DNA of 47,069 bases. Source: Paenibacillus sp. Root444D2 (GTDB lineage Bacteria > Bacillota > Bacilli > Paenibacillales > NBRC-103111). The DNA is taken from positions 265,834-312,902 of the forward strand of contig NZ_LMEO01000052.1 in the NCBI RefSeq assembly GCF_001426375.1, written 5' to 3'. The first letter of the stretch is position 1, and every line of letters starts with the position of its first letter. Below the pieces are notes generated by a model, which had not been told where the DNA came from, made no database searches, and saw nothing but the letters and a program-made list of their open reading frames with translations. Below are positions 31,881-39,395 of the stretch, piece by piece. The translations under genes were made by a program, and so were the position numbers.

Positions 31881-33146
31881 TTATTTTATAGGATACACAA
31901 TTACACGTTCGTCTCTTACGAACCCCTTACCTCCGGCAGGTAAGTAAATCAAACAATCAGCGTCTTTAATAGAAACCATAATACTGGACTTATCAATACC
32001 TGATGGCTTAACCTTCAGACTCCCGTTGTTGTCCACATGAGTCGTTCCTCTAACATAACGCGGGTAAGCGGAGCCTTTATCATAATCTACATCCAACTGA
32101 GCCGTGACCGCTTCTGGATAAGGCGAGTGATCCCCTGCCATCGCTTTAATCAGCGGTTTGGCAAACAGCTCAAACCCAACGAATGAGGCGCCCGGATTAC
32201 CAGACAAAGCTAAGAGCAACCGATTGTTCCATAAGGCTGCACTCGTTGGAGTACCTGGCCGCATGGCCACTTTGTTGAACAGCAGTTTGCCCTCAAATCG
32301 TTCAAAGACATCAACAAGCACGTCGTAATCGCCAACGGAAACACCGCCGGAGGTGAGGACTAAGTCCACTTTAGGGAAAGTATCCTGCAGCGCCGCTTCT
32401 ACCTCTGCTACATCATCCGAAAGCGCCTGCATAATAACCGCCGATCCCCCAGCAGCCTCCACCTGCGCCGCCAGCATGTAGCTGTTACTGTTACGAATTC
32501 GTCCCGGCTGCAGCGCTTCTGCCACATTCAACAACTCAGAGCCTGTTGAGAAAATGGCGACCCTTGGCTGCCGATAAACGGATACATCCGAGTAGCCGAA
32601 AGTGGCTAATATCGCCGCTTCACCAGGCCCAATCTGTGTTCCTCGCTCAAGCAATATATCCCCTAAACCGATTTCACCGGCTATTGGGGTTATATTGCTT
32701 GCTGCGGTTATGTTTTTTTTGATACTCACCTGGTAGGAGCTTGTCCCCTTATCTTGCAAGGAATCCGTCATCTCCAGCATAACGACAGTATCCGCACCAT
32801 CAGGAACTGGGGCTCCCGTCATAATACGAGCAGCCATACCAGATTGGATGGTATGCTGAGGAACCGTTCCGCTAGGAATTCGCTCTATAACACGCAATAC
32901 AACAGGAGCTTCTGGTGTGGCCTGTTCAATATCCTTTGAACATACGGCATAGCCATCAACACCTGATCTGCGAAAATGAGGCACCGGATGATCGGCAACT
33001 ATGTCCACAGCCAGCCGTCTACCGAAAGCGGAAGATAGCGGAACTGACTCTATGGGGGTGTGTTTAACGTATTCGAAAAGCATGCTTCGGGCTTCCTCAA
33101 CGGAAATCACTTTGCGCCCAAACTTAAGCTTAGTATCACTGCTCAC
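31881..33146 (-). CDS. moeA: molybdopterin molybdenumtransferase
   Basis: The 421-residue MoeA inserts molybdate into adenylylated molybdopterin, releasing AMP, the last step of Moco synthesis. It has the N-terminal PLSSAFGRRLAVDIVADHPVP and RSGVDGYAV motifs (about 40-70). The central MoCF domain is marked by STGSELL, RIRNSNSYML and LTSGGVSVGDYD (about 263-274). The MoeA C-terminal beta-barrel follows. Length is normal. It starts at GTG 33146 with AGGAGG 11 nt upstream and follows moaA by 21 bp. It is the last gene of the Moco cluster. Confidence 0.96.
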   Translation of the reverse strand: MSSDTKLKFGRKVISVEEARSMLFEYVKHTPIESVPLSSAFGRRLAVDIVADHPVPHFRRSGVDGYAVCSKDIEQATPEAPVVLRVIERIPSGTVPQHTIQSGMAARIMTGAPVPDGADTVVMLEMTDSLQDKGTSSYQVSIKKNITAASNITPIAGEIGLGDILLERGTQIGPGEAAILATFGYSDVSVYRQPRVAIFSTGSELLNVAEALQPGRIRNSNSYMLAAQVEAAGGSAVIMQALSDDVAEVEAALQDTFPKVDLVLTSGGVSVGDYDVLVDVFERFEGKLLFNKVAMRPGTPTSAALWNNRLLLALSGNPGASFVGFELFAKPLIKAMAGDHSPYPEAVTAQLDVDYDKGSAYPRYVRGTTHVDNNGSLKVKPSGIDKSSIMVSIKDADCLIYLPAGGKGFVRDERVIVYPIK

Positions 33147-33167
33147 TAGCGTCTGTTCCTCCTAAGG

Positions 33168-34172
33168 TCAACCGCCAATTTGCGACATCCGGCGAAGTGT
33201 TGGTGTATGGGATTGCTCTTCATTCATAAGTGCCTGGGCCATCTCATGATTTTGTGGTTTGATATCCAAAGCGCGGAAGAACAAATCTTCCATCGCAGCG
33301 TCATCTCCAATATATTTTCGCACATTAAATTCATCTGACCAATATAGACATGGTTTCACATTGCCATCCGCTGTTATTCGCAGACGATTACAGGTCTCAC
33401 AGAAATGATCGCTAATCGGGTGTATGAGCCCAAATGAGCCTAACGCCCCGTCAATTCGAAAGTTCTGTGAAGGACCATTTCCATAAACCGCATCCGAGGC
33501 AGCAGCATTCCACCCCTTTGCTTTACAGCGATCTAAGACTGTGGTCAGGGATAAATAGCGGCTTTTCCAATTCTCGTCTTGGTGACCGATTGGCATGTAT
33601 TCAATAAATCGAACCTGAATAGGACGGTCAATCGTCATTTGCAAAAAGTCTTCAATTTCGTCATCGTTAATGCCTTTCATCAAGACCACATTGAGCTTAA
33701 TCGGGGTGATGCCCACACGGTAAGCTTCTTCAATGCTAGCGAGAACACGATGAATATCGCCGCCTCTGGTTATCAAAGAGAACCGATCTGCTTTCAAAGA
33801 ATCCAAGCTTATATTAACACGGGTTAACCCAGCAGCACGAAGCTTTTCAGCTCTCGATGCAAAGTATATCCCATTCGTAGTCAGAGCAATATCTTCAATT
33901 CCAGGAATTTGAGAAAGCATACCGATCAATTGCTCCAAGTTTTTGCGCACAAGGGGCTCTCCGCCGGTTAATCTCAACTTACGAACACCAAGCCCTGCAA
34001 GCACACGGACGACTTCAGTAATTTCCTCGAAAGTTAACAACTTTTCATCCGGTTCAAATTCCATTCCGTCTTCTGGCATGCAGTATACACAGCGTAGATT
34101 ACAACGATCTGTAACAGAAATGCGCAAGTAATCATGCATCCGTCCGAATCGATCCATAAGCAGCTTCGGCAT
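33168..34172 (-). CDS. moaA: GTP 3',8-cyclase
   Basis: MoaA is a radical-SAM enzyme that, with MoaC, converts GTP to cyclic pyranopterin monophosphate. The radical-SAM cluster is CNLRCVYC (Cys24, 28, 31). The second, substrate-binding cluster is HFCETCNRLR plus KPCLYW near 258-280. A GEPLVRKN loop near 71-78 is typical. At 334 residues it is full length, but the usual C-terminal GG is followed by nothing unusual (it ends SQIGG). AGAGGTG precedes the ATG. moaC, moaD and moaE are not in this window. Confidence 0.96.
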   Translation of the reverse strand: MPKLLMDRFGRMHDYLRISVTDRCNLRCVYCMPEDGMEFEPDEKLLTFEEITEVVRVLAGLGVRKLRLTGGEPLVRKNLEQLIGMLSQIPGIEDIALTTNGIYFASRAEKLRAAGLTRVNISLDSLKADRFSLITRGGDIHRVLASIEEAYRVGITPIKLNVVLMKGINDDEIEDFLQMTIDRPIQVRFIEYMPIGHQDENWKSRYLSLTTVLDRCKAKGWNAAASDAVYGNGPSQNFRIDGALGSFGLIHPISDHFCETCNRLRITADGNVKPCLYWSDEFNVRKYIGDDAAMEDLFFRALDIKPQNHEMAQALMNEEQSHTPTLRRMSQIGG

Positions 34173-34259
34173 AGGAATTCACCTCTCTCTACGTACATTA
34201 TGGCATATTTCATAACAAATTCCTAGATTCCTTAGCGAGAACTAAATAAAAAACAACTT

Positions 34260-34871
34260 CTATGGCAGATTATCTGACATTCGTTCATATTCTTCCGGAG
34301 TATTCACATTTGTTGCAAAATGGATAGGGATATTTTGCCGTTCAAAAAAATCATTCTCTACAGCGTTCCAGTCTATATGATCCAGCAGCCCCATTAACCG
34401 GTACTGTTCTTTCTTCAATAACACCTCGGCTTCGGAGCCTACCAAACTTGAATATATGCCATGTAGAGGATGAACGCGACCGTCCAGCACAGGGATAACT
34501 GCATCCAAATTAGCTTCTTGGCATAAAATGGCCATTGCCTTTGCCGCTTCTGCTGAAATAAAAGGCATATCACAGCCCACAATCCACATATGCTGCTCTG
34601 ATGCAATCATAGAGGCAGCATGAATGCCGCTTAAGGGCCCTCTCTGTACATAATGGTCAGTGACACATTGTACGTCTAAATCGGGAACCGAAGACAAGTG
34701 AGGCAGCAAAACCTCAGGTTCATTGGTTACGACAATGACTTGCTGACAGATGCTCGACATTTCCTTCAACTGCCTAAGAAGTAAGGGCTGCCCTTGCACG
34801 GGGAGAAGCGCCTTTAACCTTCCTCCCATACGGCGATTGAGGCCCCCGGCAAGAATAACACCTGTGATCAT
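34260..34871 (-). CDS. mobA: molybdenum cofactor guanylyltransferase
   Basis: MobA links GMP to molybdopterin to give the bis-MGD form used by DMSO-reductase-family enzymes. The 203-residue protein starts MITGVILAGGLNRRMGG, the nucleotidyltransferase signature, at 34871. That start overlaps the MOSC stop by 4 bp (ATGA) and has CGGAG upstream; the frame's extension to 34913 is rejected. Metal-binding WIVGCDMPF is near 90-98. It occurs here although the adjacent enzyme is of the sulfite-oxidase type, which normally uses unmodified Moco. A bis-MGD enzyme is therefore likely elsewhere in the genome. Confidence 0.93.
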   Translation of the reverse strand: MITGVILAGGLNRRMGGRLKALLPVQGQPLLLRQLKEMSSICQQVIVVTNEPEVLLPHLSSVPDLDVQCVTDHYVQRGPLSGIHAASMIASEQHMWIVGCDMPFISAEAAKAMAILCQEANLDAVIPVLDGRVHPLHGIYSSLVGSEAEVLLKKEQYRLMGLLDHIDWNAVENDFFERQNIPIHFATNVNTPEEYERMSDNLP

Positions 34872-35512
34872 GCTCCAAGCTCCGCCAACCTTTTTAAGAA
34901 GGATTGTTTCCAACTTGCCGATAACGCTTGTATTGCTGCAATGCGCTGAGCAGCATCTATATTCGTTTTTTCGTGATACTTGATTTGGTTGGCATAGGCG
35001 ACAGTTAATCCCGCTTCATCTTTGGCGATAAGTCTCACTTGTGAATTCTTAGAGATTACACCTTCTTTAAGGACCCTAAAATAGTAGCCAGTATAGCCAG
35101 TTTCCTGGACTTGAAAGGCCGCGTCCGCCCAATCCAAACGTTTCGCAAGTTTATGACAAGGCTGACGAGGCTGCGAGACCTGAACGATTACGTCACCAAT
35201 AGCGTAGATGTCACCAATACAGACCTCATCTTCAAGCAGACCGCGTACCGTTAGATTCTCACCGAACGTGCCTGCTTCCAATTTCTGACCCAGCACTTCC
35301 TCCCAGTGTGCATAATGCTCCTCCGGGTAAACACACAGCGCTTTGTCGGCTCCTCCATGCACAGTCAAATCCGCTTGCCCATCCCCATCCAACTGTGTCT
35401 TCGATACATACAAAGATGAGCTGACCGGATATTTGAAAATACCCGTGACCAGCTCTTTCCCTTGATACATGATTGTTTGTGGTAAACCAACGTTCACTGA
35501 TACGATTTCCAT
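34868..35512 (-). CDS. MOSC domain protein (YiiM-like)
   Basis: The 214-residue protein has a MOSC beta-barrel domain with LTVHGGADKALCVYPEEHY (about 49-67), FGENLTVRGL (about 84-93) and the conserved Cys in QPRQPCHKLAKR (about 115-126). A YiiM-type helical C-terminus follows. YiiM/YcbX-type MOSC proteins bind Moco and reduce N-hydroxylated compounds. The ATG at 35512 (GAGGGA upstream) is preferred over an in-frame ATG at 35527 without a site. It is coupled to mobA by an ATGA overlap. Confidence 0.9.
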   Translation of the reverse strand: MEIVSVNVGLPQTIMYQGKELVTGIFKYPVSSSLYVSKTQLDGDGQADLTVHGGADKALCVYPEEHYAHWEEVLGQKLEAGTFGENLTVRGLLEDEVCIGDIYAIGDVIVQVSQPRQPCHKLAKRLDWADAAFQVQETGYTGYYFRVLKEGVISKNSQVRLIAKDEAGLTVAYANQIKYHEKTNIDAAQRIAAIQALSASWKQSFLKRLAELGA

Positions 35513-35606
35513 TACAATGTCCCTCATTTCCGAGAAAATTCTTAGTATCCACTATACCAAAATCCTCCCGGAAAGTCAGTTACCAGCTTACGTGAATACA
35601 AGTAAA

Positions 35607-36962
35607 TTACGCTTTTGACCTATCTACCCATGCGTCGTTATCATAACCCCTTACTTCCCAGTAGCCCATGTGCTCCTTCTCGATGAGCTCAATCCCTTGG
35701 AGCCATTTGACGGATTTGTAGGCATACATTTGCGGAACGATGAGTCGGACCGGGCCTCCTAATTTTTGCGGAATGGGCTTACCATCCATGAGCACAGCGA
35801 CCATAATATCATCCCCATTTGCCTGGCTTAGGGACAACGCATCCGTATATACCTTATCACCTGAATAGAATTTCACATATTTCCCTTTGGCTTGAACTCC
35901 AGCAGCAGCTAATAATTGCTTAAGCGGGATGCCCTCCCATGTACATTTATAAACTGACCAGCCAGTCACACAGTGGAAATCACTAACCTGCACAGTCCTC
36001 TTCAACTTCAAGAACTCTTCCCAGTTCCATACACTGGGATTATCGACCAAACCGGATATCGCGAATTTCCACGTATCCGAGGAAAAAGCCGGAATTTCCG
36101 TCACGGTGTATATCCGGAAATTCCCTTGCGCTCCTCCGCCCACGACAGCGGCGGAGTCCGGCAGTGGCGCCGGCGGCGGAAGCATCCGGTTGCCGTCAGT
36201 TGCGATATATTCGGCGGTCGCGGCGCCGCCGGTATCGAATGCGCCTTTTATCCACCGATAAAAGGCGGGACCGATCGCGATCACGAGCAGCAGTCCTGCG
36301 GCTATCCGCAGGAACGATGCGCGTGTGATCGGCGACTCCTTCAGCGCGGCGATGACCGCCTGCGCTGCTGTGCGCCTTGCCGTGGCGTCCTCTGTCGCCA
36401 CGGGGGCCTGGTTCGGCGCCGCTGCGATAGCGCTGGCGGCGGCTGGGGTTTGGACCGCCTGCTCAGCGGGCGGTCTTGCCGTGGCAGCGGCTTGATCAAG
36501 CCGCTGCTGGCGCTTGAGCCATCTGCTGCGCGAGATGGCGTGGTACACAGCATACGGCACTCCGACCCAGGTGAGCAGGTCATGCACGAAGAGTGCCGAA
36601 TTGTTCAAAGCTGGTGGCAGATTGCGGAACTGCCACAAAATCACCCCTGATCCGGCCCAGCCGATCAGGAGCGCAAGGACGAACACCAGATTCGCGCGTT
36701 GATTGCGGCGCGCGCGAATCTGGTGCCAATGCTTACGAATCATCGGCGCGTAAAGCGCGATGAGCAGAATCGATGCGACACCCAAGTAAATGTGAAGCTG
36801 CTTGATCGTCACACGGAAGCTCCCCAGATCTCCCCTAATCGCACCTATACTCAGCACGATGCCCGTCACAGTAAGCAGCAGCAAAATCCAAGCATTCCAG
36901 CTATGAATAGCGTTCAATCGCTTCCCAAAAGATTGCTTCAGCCATCCTCTTTTTGAATCCAT
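35607..36962 (-). CDS. membrane cytochrome b-like domain fused to sulfite-oxidase-type Moco domain
   Basis: The 451-residue protein has an N-terminal membrane part with four segments (about 23-43, 54-72, 90-110, 125-145) carrying His residues (HSWNAW, QLHIYLG, VHDLLTW, VYHAISR) that suit heme b. An Ala/Gln/Pro-rich linker (about 155-210, strongly GC-rich DNA at 36140-36520) and a fifth segment (about 214-234) follow. The extracytoplasmic oxidoreductase domain has the Mo-ligand Cys in FHCVTGWSVYKC (about 331) and GGPVRLIVPQMYAYKSVKW. This resembles YedY and YedZ-like parts in one chain. AAGGCGG precedes the ATG. It lies next to Moco genes. The substrate may be an S- or N-oxide such as oxidised methionine, but this is unproven. 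Confidence 0.88.
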   Translation of the reverse strand: MDSKRGWLKQSFGKRLNAIHSWNAWILLLLTVTGIVLSIGAIRGDLGSFRVTIKQLHIYLGVASILLIALYAPMIRKHWHQIRARRNQRANLVFVLALLIGWAGSGVILWQFRNLPPALNNSALFVHDLLTWVGVPYAVYHAISRSRWLKRQQRLDQAAATARPPAEQAVQTPAAASAIAAAPNQAPVATEDATARRTAAQAVIAALKESPITRASFLRIAAGLLLVIAIGPAFYRWIKGAFDTGGAATAEYIATDGNRMLPPPAPLPDSAAVVGGGAQGNFRIYTVTEIPAFSSDTWKFAISGLVDNPSVWNWEEFLKLKRTVQVSDFHCVTGWSVYKCTWEGIPLKQLLAAAGVQAKGKYVKFYSGDKVYTDALSLSQANGDDIMVAVLMDGKPIPQKLGGPVRLIVPQMYAYKSVKWLQGIELIEKEHMGYWEVRGYDNDAWVDRSKA

Positions 36963-36994
36963 ACCGTCACCGCCTTCATTCTTTTACGATCTTT

Positions 36995-37015
36995 ACGTTA
37001 TTCTTATCATAACGT
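36995..37015. promoter_or_regulatory. 7-bp inverted repeat upstream of the Moco fusion gene
   Basis: ACGTTAT (36995-37001) and ATAACGT (37009-37015) are perfect arms 7 bp apart, 33-53 bp before the ATG at 36962, in AT-rich promoter-like DNA. It is a possible operator. Confidence 0.45.
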
Positions 37016-37076
37016 ATAAATATTAAAAAAGGCTTACAAATCCGCTAATATTTCGAGTAGCTCTCCACCTAAGAAA

Positions 37077-37110
37077 CCCCCAAACTCCACTTTCATCGTG
37101 GCGGTGGGGG
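37077..37110 (-). terminator. terminator after the Met-rich stalk protein gene
   Basis: On the minus strand CCCCCACCGCCAC pairs with GTGGAGTTTGGGGG, followed by TTTCTTAGG. It is 20 bp past the stop at 37130. Confidence 0.65.
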
Positions 37111-37129
37111 CTAGTTTATACATATTAGA

Positions 37130-37558
37130 CTACTTCACTAAATAAATATCAACCAATTCCTTCGGCACATAAGTCATATCATTCAAAATGGTCGGTGCAA
37201 TCATGAGCATATCATCCATCATACCTACCTTAATTGTCTTACTATCAATTTGAATCACGAACGTGTTCCCCATCTCCATCATGTTTTCTTTCGACGTCTT
37301 ATCTTCCATCATACCTTTGTCTTCCATCATCATCTTCATTAAAGTAACCGAGCGGGCTTCCCCATTCCATGTCACCTTAAATCCTAATGATTCAGCAATT
37401 TGGCGCAGAGGAACGAGCTCCGTCCCCTCCTTCATCATCATTTCAATACCGCTGTAGTTAAACTTCTTAGCACTCATTTCCTCTGCACTTGCCAACCCTG
37501 GAAGTGCTAGAGTACAAGCTGCCAGTGAAACAACCATCGCTTTTTTCCATGTTTTCAT
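37130..37558 (-). CDS. secreted methionine-rich stalk-domain protein
   Basis: The 142-residue protein has a signal peptide (MKTWKKAMVVSLAACTLALPGLASA, cleavage near 25) and one copper-amine-oxidase-N-like stalk repeat (ELVPLRQIAESLGFKVTWN, about 47-65). A segment of about 30 residues (about 70-100) is extremely rich in Met, Asp and Glu (MMMEDKGMMEDKTSKENMMEM). A second half-repeat ends TYVPKELVDIYLVK. Met clusters of this kind bind Cu(I)/Ag(I) in other exported proteins; metal binding here is inference. AGGAGG precedes the ATG at 37558. It lies between two terminators, so it is monocistronic. Confidence 0.88.
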   Translation of the reverse strand: MKTWKKAMVVSLAACTLALPGLASAEEMSAKKFNYSGIEMMMKEGTELVPLRQIAESLGFKVTWNGEARSVTLMKMMMEDKGMMEDKTSKENMMEMGNTFVIQIDSKTIKVGMMDDMLMIAPTILNDMTYVPKELVDIYLVK

Positions 37559-37663
37559 CGTTTCATTCCTCCTAAGATTTGGTCATGTCTTTCTATTCCT
37601 TAAATTAACGTGCCAAGCTTAAGAACTAACGTAACCATTACGAAATACTTACAAGAGACTAAC

Positions 37664-37696
37664 AAAAAAAGCCCAGCAACCTTACATGCCAGGCTT
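37664..37696 (-). terminator. orphan intrinsic terminator (minus strand)
   Basis: On the minus strand AAGCCTGGCA pairs with TGCTGGGCTT (one bulge) around GTAAGGT, followed by seven T. No minus-strand gene ends here. The nearest upstream unit (38352-40114) already has its own terminator at 38146-38175. Confidence 0.75.
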
Positions 37697-37861
37697 CCAA
37701 ATCATTAAAATTAGCGAAATTAGAGGCAAAATTGTACCTATTGTCCCGTTAATATAAAAAAGATTGTAAGGTGAGCAAGGTCATGACCCGACGGTGATCT
37801 AAGTCACGATGATAATCCCTCTATCAAATCTCCCCACAAACGGTGCTCAAACACAAGCAAA

Positions 37862-38044
37862 GTTGTATTAAGTACAACATTAATCAATCAATTCTAGCGT
37901 TACCTCTGCGATTGTTGTACTAAATACAATATTTCTGCCCCAAATTGGACGTTTAGGATAATAATAAGACTAAATTGTTGTACAACATACAACATCTCTG
38001 TCTAGGAAGGTAGAAACCAATCGTATTGTTGTACACCGTACAAT
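37862..38044. repeat. palindrome ladder element, copy 2 (inverted relative to 20636-20818)
   Basis: Four 17-bp palindromes GTTGTA-N5-TACAAC (some with one mismatch) are centred at 37870, 37922, 37985 and 38036 (spacing 52, 63 and 51). A 16-bp stretch, GACTAAATTGTTGTAC (37968-37983), is the exact reverse complement of 20698-20713. Neighbouring spacer blocks also match in inverted order. The core GACGTTTAGG (37948-37957) also occurs at 6095-6104. Confidence 0.85.
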
Positions 38045-38145
38045 TTACCCGCCTTCAAACAAAAAAAGCGATCATAAAGGCATCCTAATCTGACCCCTCC
38101 TCCCCCTTGGCCTAAAACCAAAAGAAAATCCGCCCGCACAAAAAA

Positions 38146-38175
38146 ACCACAAGAAGGGACAATCCCTCTTGCGGT
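38146..38175 (-). terminator. terminator of the two-component operon
   Basis: ACCACAAGAAGGGA (38146-38159) pairs with TCCCTCTTGCGGT (38163-38175). On the minus strand the hairpin is followed by seven T. Confidence 0.85.
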
Positions 38176-38271
38176 CCATAATTGTTTCACTTGCGGCCTA
38201 TCCGATCAATAAGTGTTTCATTTGCAGTCAAGATGTGGTTTATATGCGGTCAACTTGTGTTCTATTTGCGG
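38170..38271. repeat. 22-nt direct repeat array (TGCGGTC type)
   Basis: Units start with TGCGG or TGCAG at 38170, 38192, 38223, 38245 and 38267 (spacing 22, 31, 22 and 22). The rough consensus is TGCGGTCAACTTGTGTTTCATT. One unit has a 9-nt insertion. It overlaps the 3' arm of the two-component terminator and fills much of the gap to the kinase stop codon. Confidence 0.7.
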
Positions 38272-38351
38272 ACTACTATCTGCCTACTTACGATCCTTAC
38301 AATTCTTGCTCGGCAATAATCTCTAGTTGCCAATTTCAGCCTCTTCCCCCA

Positions 38352-39395
38352 CTAATAAATCGGCAACGTAAACCAGAATCGGCTGCCGCGCCCTTTATCG
38401 CCTGTATGACTATCAACACCAATCGCTCCTCCATGCAGGTGAACAATCGATTTGGCAATCGCAAGTCCGAGACCTGCGCCTCCGCTTGCACGAGTTCTGG
38501 ACGGATCCGCACGATAGAAGCGATCGAAAATCTTACTGCTATCCTCTTCGTCGATCCCTTGACCATGATCCTGAATATCAAGCTTCACATACTGCTCCGA
38601 GATCTGCTCAACTTTAATTTCAATGGTCCCGCCGACAGGTGAATGCCGTATAGCGTTATCCAAAATGTTCGAAAGGACCCGCTTCATTTCCTGGGGCATA
38701 ATCGCCACCGGTGGCAATCGATCAGGCAAGTCTACGTCGACTTGCAGCTGTTTTTCCTCCAACTGAAAAGCCAAACTTTGCAAGCCGTCTACCAGCAAAT
38801 GATCGACATGATACCGTTCAGGAGCAAATTCAGTTCCTCCAGCATCCAGCTGCGACAGCTTAAATAATTCTTGAATTAGTCCGTCTAATCGTCCTGTTTC
38901 AAGCCGGATGGTTTGTAGATACCGGGCAAACGTTTCTTTATCTTGAATGACATCGTCCTGCAAAGCTTCTACGAATGCTTGAATGGAAGCCATTGGTGTC
39001 CTCAAATCATGTGAAACATTCGCTACGAGTTCTTTACGGGATGCCTCAGCTGTTCGCAATTTCTGAAAGCTTTCATTCAACTTGCCCGTCATTCGATTGA
39101 ATTGATCTGCCAGTCTTTGGAATTCAGCAGGTCCAATCTGAGGCACTTTTCCCTCAAAATGCCCTTCCGAAATATGCGTCGTTTCCTCCGTAATCGCATG
39201 AATGGCTTTCTCAAGAGGGCGCGTCATGAAGTAATGGACGAGCATTGATACACTCGCTGCGCCAAGCGTTACCGTCGTCAACAGCACGACGTCTTTCCAG
39301 TTCAATAACATATATCGATAGCAAATAAACAAGGTGAGCAAAATCATACTCGTACTCACTCCACTTGCAATGAGCAAATAAATACGAAGCTTCAT
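38352..39395 (-). CDS. sensor histidine kinase (HisKA, EnvZ/PhoR type)
   Basis: The 347-residue kinase has two membrane segments (about 5-24 and 36-56) with almost no outer loop. A HAMP domain (about 57-110) and HisKA domain follow (phospho-acceptor His129 in VANVSHDLRTP). HATPase_c has the N box DNAIRHS, G1 DHGQGI and G2 GAGLGLAIAK. The lack of an extracellular domain suggests sensing in or near the membrane. The ATG overlaps the regulator's stop by 4 bp. Downstream are a 22-nt repeat array and the operon terminator. The signal is not predictable; such pairs in Paenibacillus often regulate wall or cation stress. Confidence 0.94.
   Translation of the reverse strand: MKLRIYLLIASGVSTSMILLTLFICYRYMLLNWKDVVLLTTVTLGAASVSMLVHYFMTRPLEKAIHAITEETTHISEGHFEGKVPQIGPAEFQRLADQFNRMTGKLNESFQKLRTAEASRKELVANVSHDLRTPMASIQAFVEALQDDVIQDKETFARYLQTIRLETGRLDGLIQELFKLSQLDAGGTEFAPERYHVDHLLVDGLQSLAFQLEEKQLQVDVDLPDRLPPVAIMPQEMKRVLSNILDNAIRHSPVGGTIEIKVEQISEQYVKLDIQDHGQGIDEEDSSKIFDRFYRADPSRTRASGGAGLGLAIAKSIVHLHGGAIGVDSHTGDKGRGSRFWFTLPIY

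Noticed and set aside
35973..36650. 225-codon plus-strand frame
   Set aside because: It is antisense to the well-supported molybdoenzyme fusion, in its GC-rich linker. The composition is not protein-like.
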